From Ophthalmolycus amberensis (lineage: Eukaryota; Chordata; Actinopteri; Perciformes; Zoarcidae): a DNA stretch of 64,000 nucleotides. The notes below the pieces were generated by a model that saw nothing but the letters and a program-made list of their open reading frames with translations, searched no databases and was not told the DNA's origin. The position numbers were made by a program, and so were the translations under genes. Shown here piece after piece: positions 61,101-64,000 of this stretch (the first letter of the stretch is position 1; each line of letters opens with the position of its first letter). The stretch is taken from contig JAFEUB010000911.1 in NCBI GenBank assembly GCA_024529925.1, positions 625,001 to 689,000 of the forward strand, given 5' to 3'.

Positions 61101-63973
61101 TTATCAAGGCTTAAAGATAATTTATAGCTGTACAACTTTTTTTCTTTTCTTGTCAGTGCAGAATGAGGCCTAACCAGCCTCATACCTCTCTACAAACCCT
61201 GATGGGAGATCAGCATCTCACCTTGACACTCAGTCGGACGTCTCGCAGGTTGCAAATGCTCCGTGGACAAAAGAAGAGCAACGATCGCAGCTGCTTCCCA
61301 ACCTCAATTGTGCCGTTTGGTGGCTTTGCTTGCAGGTGTTGCAGTAGCTCACTGGGACCCGTGAGGTCAAAGTTCACTTCTGATCGGAATCTTGCCAGAT
61401 TGGACACCAGGAAATTAAAGGCGGATTGCTCTGAAATCCCCACCTGCATATAGTGCACAGACAGGTAGATGTCACGTTTCAGCTTCGTGCATCTGAGTGT
61501 TTGTGTCTGTGAAAGTGAGCTGACCTTCCCGAAGTCCAGAGTGTTTTTGCGGTCGGGGCTGATGTCTCTGAGGCCTCCTTCTGGCTTCTCAACTTGAACG
61601 GAGGTGCTCATGCTGAAACAGTCGGCTTTAACTGTGAGCGCGAGTGGCTCTGATTTCCTCTTCACCCTCAGAGCCAATCTGAAGCTCACACAGCCCTCCC
61701 GGCAGGGCGTGAAGGACACCGACAGCGGCAACCTGCAACAAAGAGTTCACAACAATTGACAGTTTCACTGCTCTCGATGACTTCCAGCAGTTTGCTGTGA
61801 TAGATGGGTTGTAACAAATTGAATTAGTAGTGAAGCGACGTGCAACTTCCTCACAAAGCTTTGATATTTGACACGTTAATCCCCTCATGCCAGATGCACA
61901 AACGAGTGCGGCGGGGATGACGGAGTTTTGTAGGCCAACAACAATTGCCGAAAATAAACTTTGTGTCAAACAAAAGTTTACGATACCTACACGTTTGGTT
62001 CAGCAAGATCTTCACAAATGAACCACTTTTATGATGTTTGAAGCTTGAAGGCAATCAGCAGAAATAAAAAACTAATGTTATGAGGCTATAAACGGACTGC
62101 ACCACATGGACATGAGTTTACACAAAGAGGTATTTTAGGTTGTAGAACAAAACGTTTAAATCTCTTAAGCTTGTGTTAACCACCGACCTTATTTCAGGCA
62201 TCTAACCAAAAACTCCAACAAACGGACTTTGAGACGAGGGAACCGGAAGTGCAGAAACGCTGACTCATGTCTGGGTTTTGGGGACTTTGATTCCTGCAGC
62301 ACTCTAAACACCAAGTCAGTGATTGTGTTTTCAAAATAACGGACGCGGATACATTTCTAAACCTCATGAATAATATCGAGCATTTTGAAAGGAAAGTCGT
62401 TACGTTGAGTGGTATTTAGTGTATGTTGTCGTGACGTTAACCTGTCTCTGGCGGCCACTGTGCCGGTCACAGGCTGCAAAATGAGGCTGGACTGCTGGTC
62501 ATCAGAAAGAAGAGACGACTGCAAGACAGAGAAGTGGAACAGCTTCTCCTCCCCGTTCACCAGATCCACTGTCTGTTCCACTTTACGACCTGTGCAGGCA
62601 CACACACACACAGACACACAGACACACACACACACACAGTATCTTCGTCAGGCTTGAGCGTGTGTGGATACTTTTCTGCAGGTAACTTTGACAGTGAACT
62701 TTACAGACATATCTAGATCTATATATATATATATATATATATGCACTTGAACAACAAAATCCATGCACACTGCAGGAGAAACAGAGGAAAATACTCAAAG
62801 AACAAAAAGCATTGCTTTGCGTTTAATTTGTGGTGTGACTTTGAAAGAGATGTGTGATCATGTCCCAGTGTAAATGCATGTACAGTGAGCATGTGTGTGT
62901 CCGTGTATCTATGTATGTTACACACCAACAAGCAGTTCTCCAAAGTCAATGTGAGGTCTGTCGAGGTAGACGAGGGGTTCTTTAGTGGTGCCCACGCACA
63001 GGAAGGGGACAGACAGTGACAGAGCCTCAATCGTAAAGCTCCAGAACGACTCCACCGCTTCAAACTGCTCAGCTACATATTGAAAACATACCTGCACACA
63101 CACACACACACACACAGCAGAGGATTACAAATGGCAAACAATAAAAAAAAAGAGGACACGAACAAATGTATGGGAAAAAACACAAGGGCGAGAGGAATAA
63201 AGACGTGGAAGGATGAGAGAGAAGAGTGACAAGCAAACTAGAACTGATTAGATCAAATGAGTTGAGCTGGAAATGGATTAGAGGAGATACAATTCAAAAG
63301 GTACTCGATTAAATGGACGGAATGGGATCGGGTTAGATTTGTTGCGATGAAGTGGGACATGGGGAGACAGGGACGCTGAAACAATAATGAGATCAAATAT
63401 CTCAAATGAGGGGAGAGATTGAGATTGACCGATGTGCAATGACATGAAGGAAAGAATTAGATGATATGCTGTGAAGGAAACTGGAGGACAAATGTTACAT
63501 GGGGTGGTGGTATTTTACACCACCATTTTGACTGTGTGTGTGTGTGTTTCCATCCTTACTTCCGCCTTCTTCCCAGGCAAGATGGTGCCACATGGGGTGA
63601 GGCAGCAGAATGGGCCGCCACCTGTGTCTTCACACCTCCACTTGAAGGAGTAGGGCTTACTGGTTGGGTTCACCACACTAAAACATCTGTGGTGTAAAGC
63701 AAGAAGACACACGTATATATACAAAGTGTCAGGGATTAGAGTGACACTCATCTCTCGCTCTCTCTTTTTTACCTTGTTGATGGCACAGAGAAGTCAACAG
63801 AGTTGAACTCTATGACCCTGGTGTTAGGGTCCAGATGGCCCCTGAAATCAGGGCTACGGTGTTTCCCACTGATATAGTCTGAGTCCTCCAGGTGAAAGTG
63901 GCAGTGGGGCAACAGGCTGCGGCCACACACCGAGACACAGGGAGCCTGATCTCCATCCTGCAAGTTGGGGACA
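54917..63973 (-). CDS. hydin: hydin, C-terminal 19 coding exons (gene continues beyond right edge)
   Basis: HYDIN is a giant (about 5,000 aa in mammals) scaffold of the ciliary central-pair apparatus (C2b projection), built from serial ASH (ASPM-SPD-2-Hydin) immunoglobulin-like modules. Nineteen exons read right to left give an uninterrupted frame of about 1,181 residues with matching phases and GT-AG junctions throughout. ASH strand signatures of the form x-F-G-x-V recur, for example HIDFGELLVG, TLDFGKV, HNFGKCFV and HLAFGVVVQ. Segments such as GYICPGMEVPFEVTF, PDGTGMLYSLQGTAEPPKA, IELVTPVRQTASATVQVENP and the terminal WVYYLKGLPL match my memory of the vertebrate HYDIN C terminus, which ends in a near-identical WVYYLKG motif. 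Exons are 110-267 bp and introns 79-709 bp. There is no stop or frameshift, so this looks functional. CFAP47 and DLEC1 share the fold but not this ending. Confidence 0.95.
55118..55425 (-). other. hydin: hydin last intron, 308 bp
   Basis: No repeats or exons recognised; ordinary donor (CAG|gtaaag) and acceptor (CTCCTAG). Confidence 0.8.
55426..55692 (-). CDS. hydin: hydin exon (residues 1027-1115)
   Basis: 267 bp, the largest here, phase 0 to 0. Acceptor CTTGCTGCAG, donor TTTCAG|gtaaag. It encodes VSFEPHQLGKVRGQLSVSSA, IGGDYIFPLHGISLPPKAQG and PFSVRTGHSVAIPFKNTF. Confidence 0.95.
55693..56255 (-). other. hydin: hydin intron, 563 bp
   Basis: No repeats or exons recognised. Confidence 0.8.
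56256..56480 (-). CDS. hydin: hydin exon (residues 952-1026)
   Basis: 225 bp, phase 0 to 0. Acceptor CTCGGTTCAG, donor GGCAAG|gtaaga. It encodes GSLSFEYQPLRAGESTARLT, HSNDLGYFHYDLLLTALPPP and NTCLGSSHSVLVKFTN, close to the mammalian 'FEFQPLKAGE...L...DLGYYQYEL' run. Confidence 0.95.
56584..56814 (-). CDS. hydin: hydin exon (residues 875-951)
   Basis: 231 bp, phase 0 to 0. Acceptor CCCTTTAG, donor TCAAAG|gtgaat. It encodes VTFRNEGSGEYLYYLVTFK, IELVTPVRQTASATVQVENP and CKCPEISAP. Confidence 0.95.
56902..57052 (-). CDS. hydin: hydin exon (residues 824-874)
   Basis: 151 bp, phase 2 in, phase 0 out. Acceptor TGTGCTCAG, donor ATCAAG|gtttgc. It encodes RFRVLMEILKPDKPDD, then LKGLKYIEVSALARRDYKMS and YREGHYNIK. 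Confidence 0.95.
57132..57295 (-). CDS. hydin: hydin exon (residues 770-824)
   Basis: 164 bp, phase 0 in, phase 2 out. Acceptor TATTTCCTCAG, donor CAGCG|gtaatg. It encodes GSVFFSFPDGTGMLYSLQGT, then AEPPKAEDNI and NWLSKQQ, matching the 'PLPDGTGLLYALHGT.E.PKA' block of mammalian HYDIN. Confidence 0.95.
57453..57662 (-). CDS. hydin: hydin exon (residues 700-769)
   Basis: 210 bp, phase 0 to 0. Acceptor GTCTCCAG, donor CACCTG|gtagag. It encodes VVNFLCPVRGSHSRTLPVFN, EGEQWSAASSVILEPLQKK and YKITYRPLSVT, collinear with vertebrate HYDIN. Confidence 0.94.
57835..58037. mobile_element. small MITE-like element in a hydin intron
   Basis: Inverted ends ACTATGAGGAACTTT (57836-57850) and AAAGTTCCTCACAGTAACTTT (58017-58037), about 200 bp apart within the 565-bp intron between hydin exons at 57453 and 58228. 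It has no coding content, and class and target duplication are not resolved. Confidence 0.45.
58228..58450 (-). CDS. hydin: hydin exon (residues 625-699)
   Basis: 223 bp, phase 2 in, phase 0 out. Acceptor TCTAACCAG, donor AAAGAG|gtttga. It encodes RFQWETVNFPPELSITPAKG, YICPGMEVPFEVTFAP and VTLTVTGSCI. The GYICPGMEVPF block is one of the best recognised HYDIN C-terminal motifs. Confidence 0.95.
58713..58822 (-). CDS. hydin: hydin exon (residues 589-625)
   Basis: 110 bp, phase 0 in, phase 2 out (GCCAG|gtgagg). It encodes GVEVQLDQDHLAFGVVVQ, then IVMMNAGDIGA, the classic 'G.EV.LDQ...FG.VV' opening and 'N.GDIGA' strand of an ASH module. Confidence 0.93.
59118..59288 (-). CDS. hydin: hydin exon (residues 532-588)
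   Basis: 171 bp, phase 0 to 0. The acceptor lies after a (CTC)n run ending CTTACAG; donor TGCCAG|gtaatg. It encodes DLSFSPVGELNLKASVGSC, then FTAELQAEFAGLLHPLLTI and GCCQ. Confidence 0.92.
59295..59324 (+). repeat. (GAG)n trinucleotide repeat in hydin intron
   Basis: On the hydin sense strand it is (CTC)n and forms the polypyrimidine tract of the exon ending at 59288. Confidence 0.93.
59391..59543 (-). CDS. hydin: hydin exon (residues 481-531)
   Basis: 153 bp, phase 0 to 0. Acceptor CGTCCTAG, donor CCAAGG|gtaggg. It encodes LEVKNPKQRKVKLGSLVLGQ, then VALVNRSPLDLSFTLLLN, matching the vertebrate HYDIN 'DPKQ..VKLGSL..GQKV' and 'IVNRSP' blocks. A perfect (AC)n tract begins right after the donor, but this intron has a normal (CTC)n pyrimidine tract at its 3' end. 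Confidence 0.93.
59544..60173 (-). other. hydin: hydin intron, 630 bp
   Basis: Unique sequence, moderately GC-rich. No exon signal was recognised; a short GC palindrome (CCCCCGGACTG, then TTTTCCGGGG) lies near 59.71-59.73 kb. Confidence 0.75.
60174..60372 (-). CDS. hydin: hydin exon (residues 414-480)
   Basis: 199 bp, phase 2 in, phase 0 out. Acceptor CCCCTCCTCAG, donor ATGAAG|gtgaga. It encodes ESQFRNTSYLEMDFQPVILS, then PVNFYPREPCHYHERLTFV and ILGHGIEMK. The 'NF.PRE...Y.E.L.F.LN' run is a strong ASH signature. Confidence 0.93.
60477..60646 (-). CDS. hydin: hydin exon (residues 358-414)
   Basis: 170 bp, phase 0 in, phase 2 out. Acceptor TCTTGTCAG, donor ATCAG|gtagtt. It encodes VKHGPTFTFAIEGRAVAPS, the typical linker between ASH modules, then FTKHNFGKCFV, the opening strand of the next. 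Confidence 0.92.
60647..61221 (-). other. hydin: hydin intron, 575 bp
   Basis: AT-rich, no repeats or exons recognised. Confidence 0.8.
61222..61443 (-). CDS. hydin: hydin exon (residues 284-357)
   Basis: 222 bp, phase 0 to 0. Acceptor CTATATGCAG, donor GTCAAG|gtgaga. It encodes VGISEQSAFNFLVSNLARF, then SLLFFCPRSICNLRDVRLSVK. It completes the ASH module opened by LDFGK in the exon before. Confidence 0.92.
61525..61732 (-). CDS. hydin: hydin exon (residues 214-283)
   Basis: 208 bp, phase 2 in, phase 0 out. Acceptor TTTGTTGCAG and donor GGGAAG|gtcagc. It encodes LPLSVSFTPCREGCVSFRL and ends NTLDFGK, the beginning of a new ASH module that continues in the next exon. The open frame runs through the following 81-bp intron without a stop, but splicing it out restores the expected LDFGK-VGISEQSAFNF join. 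Confidence 0.88.
61733..62441 (-). other. hydin: hydin intron, 709 bp
   Basis: Largest hydin intron here. Nothing beyond unique AT-rich sequence was seen. Minus-strand open frames in it do not match HYDIN and are bounded by stops. Confidence 0.8.
62442..62589 (-). CDS. hydin: hydin exon (residues 165-214)
   Basis: 148 bp, phase 1 in, phase 2 out (GACAG|gttaac). It encodes GRKVEQTVDLVNGEEKLFHF through LQPVTGTVAARDR, matching the 'G.KVE.TV..VN.E' pattern of vertebrate HYDIN. The acceptor CCTGCACAG follows an interrupted (TG)n tract of about 40 bp. Confidence 0.92.
62599..62638 (+). repeat. hydin: interrupted (CA)n at hydin acceptor
   Basis: Sense-strand (TG)n with two TC interruptions, ending about 9 nt before the exon 62442-62589. 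Confidence 0.93.
62719..62742 (+). repeat. (AT)n microsatellite in hydin intron
   Basis: 24-bp AT tract in the 336-bp intron 62590-62925. Confidence 0.93.
62926..63091 (-). CDS. hydin: hydin exon (residues 110-165)
   Basis: 166 bp, phase 0 in, phase 1 out (TTG|gtgtgt). It encodes FQYVAEQFEAVESFWSFTIE and ends DRPHIDFGELLVG, the start strand of the next ASH module. The acceptor is unusual: CAG is preceded directly by an 11-unit (TG)n tract instead of a polypyrimidine tract. Confidence 0.9.
63095..63116 (+). repeat. hydin: (CA)11 abutting hydin acceptor
   Basis: Sense-strand (TG)11 followed directly by CAG at the exon ending at 63091. No pyrimidine tract is present. Confidence 0.95.
63533..63547 (+). 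repeat. hydin: (TG)n just downstream of hydin donor
   Basis: Sense-strand (CA)7, about 12 nt after the donor of the exon 63560-63686. Complementary to 63095-63116 at the other end of the same intron. Confidence 0.93.
63560..63686 (-). CDS. hydin: hydin exon (residues 67-109)
   Basis: 127 bp; acceptor ACACCACAG, donor GAA|gtaagg, leaving in phase 0. It encodes RCFSVVNPTSKPYSFKW, then CLTPCGTILPGKKAE, the usual ASH-module run of a 'NPT' strand followed by 'I-PG'. The following intron begins with an (AC)n tract 11 nt past the donor. Confidence 0.92.
63773..63973 (-). CDS. hydin: hydin exon (fragment residues 1-67)
   Basis: First hydin coding exon in the window, 201 bp. The acceptor is a good pyrimidine tract ending TTTCTTTCAG and the donor is CAAG|gtaaaa. 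It enters with one base finishing a codon and leaves with two bases (AG). Landmarks are VPNLQDGDQAPCVSV at the start and FNSVDFSVPST at the end, an ASH-type pattern. The 27 bases to its right are intron. Confidence 0.9.
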
Positions 63974-64000
63974 CTGAAAGAAAAGTTATCAACAAAGACT

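Noticed and set aside
54917..63973. Alternative identities CFAP47, CFAP65 or DLEC1 for the ASH-domain gene
   Set aside because: The C-terminal blocks and the WVYYLKG ending are collinear with HYDIN over more than 500 residues, and exon phases fit a single HYDIN frame.

Overview
This is vertebrate nuclear DNA, most likely from a percomorph teleost. Genes are split by short GT-AG introns and the DNA is full of long (CA/TG)n and (CT/GA)n microsatellites. Several teleost-type dispersed repeats and hAT transposon remnants are present. There are no prokaryotic operons, CRISPR arrays or phage genes. Almost every long open frame outside the two genes below is a shadow of a microsatellite or random sequence.

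Two genes were identified by reading exons, splice sites and phases; both lie on the minus strand. (1) hydin, 54917-63973: the last 19 coding exons, about 1,181 C-terminal residues of the giant axonemal central-pair protein HYDIN. All phases agree and the frame ends at a TGA at 54917-54919. The gene continues off the right edge. (2) necab2, 18174-53741: the first five coding exons (195 residues) of the neuronal N-terminal EF-hand calcium-binding protein 2. Exon 1 lies in a CpG-rich block at 53.05-53.78 kb. Introns 1 and 2 are about 4.2 and 28 kb. Exons 2 and 4 are micro-exons of 25 and 26 nt, and each falls inside an EF-hand calcium loop. The remaining coiled-coil and ABM-domain exons were not found in the first 18 kb. 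The 3' end of hydin and the start of necab2 are about 1.2 kb apart, head to tail.

Layout: 1-126, possible start of another minus-strand gene beside a CpG-rich promoter-like stretch; 0.35-18.2 kb, non-coding, with a SINE-like fragment, a hAT MITE, microsatellites and one 18-nt candidate micro-exon; 18.2-53.7 kb, necab2 with a large intron 2 holding most repeats (a complete 1.18-kb hAT element with a perfect 8-bp target duplication, other hAT and teleost repeats, candidate conserved enhancers); 53.75-54.65 kb, intergenic; 54.65-64 kb, hydin 3' end.

The most interesting signal is RNA architecture. Complementary (CA)n/(TG)n tracts sit against splice sites in both genes. In two hydin introns the 3' splice site follows a (TG)n tract instead of a polypyrimidine tract, with (AC)n just after the 5' splice site. 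In necab2 the 26-nt micro-exon is bracketed by (TG)n upstream and (CA)n downstream. I found no evidence for a wholly new protein system.
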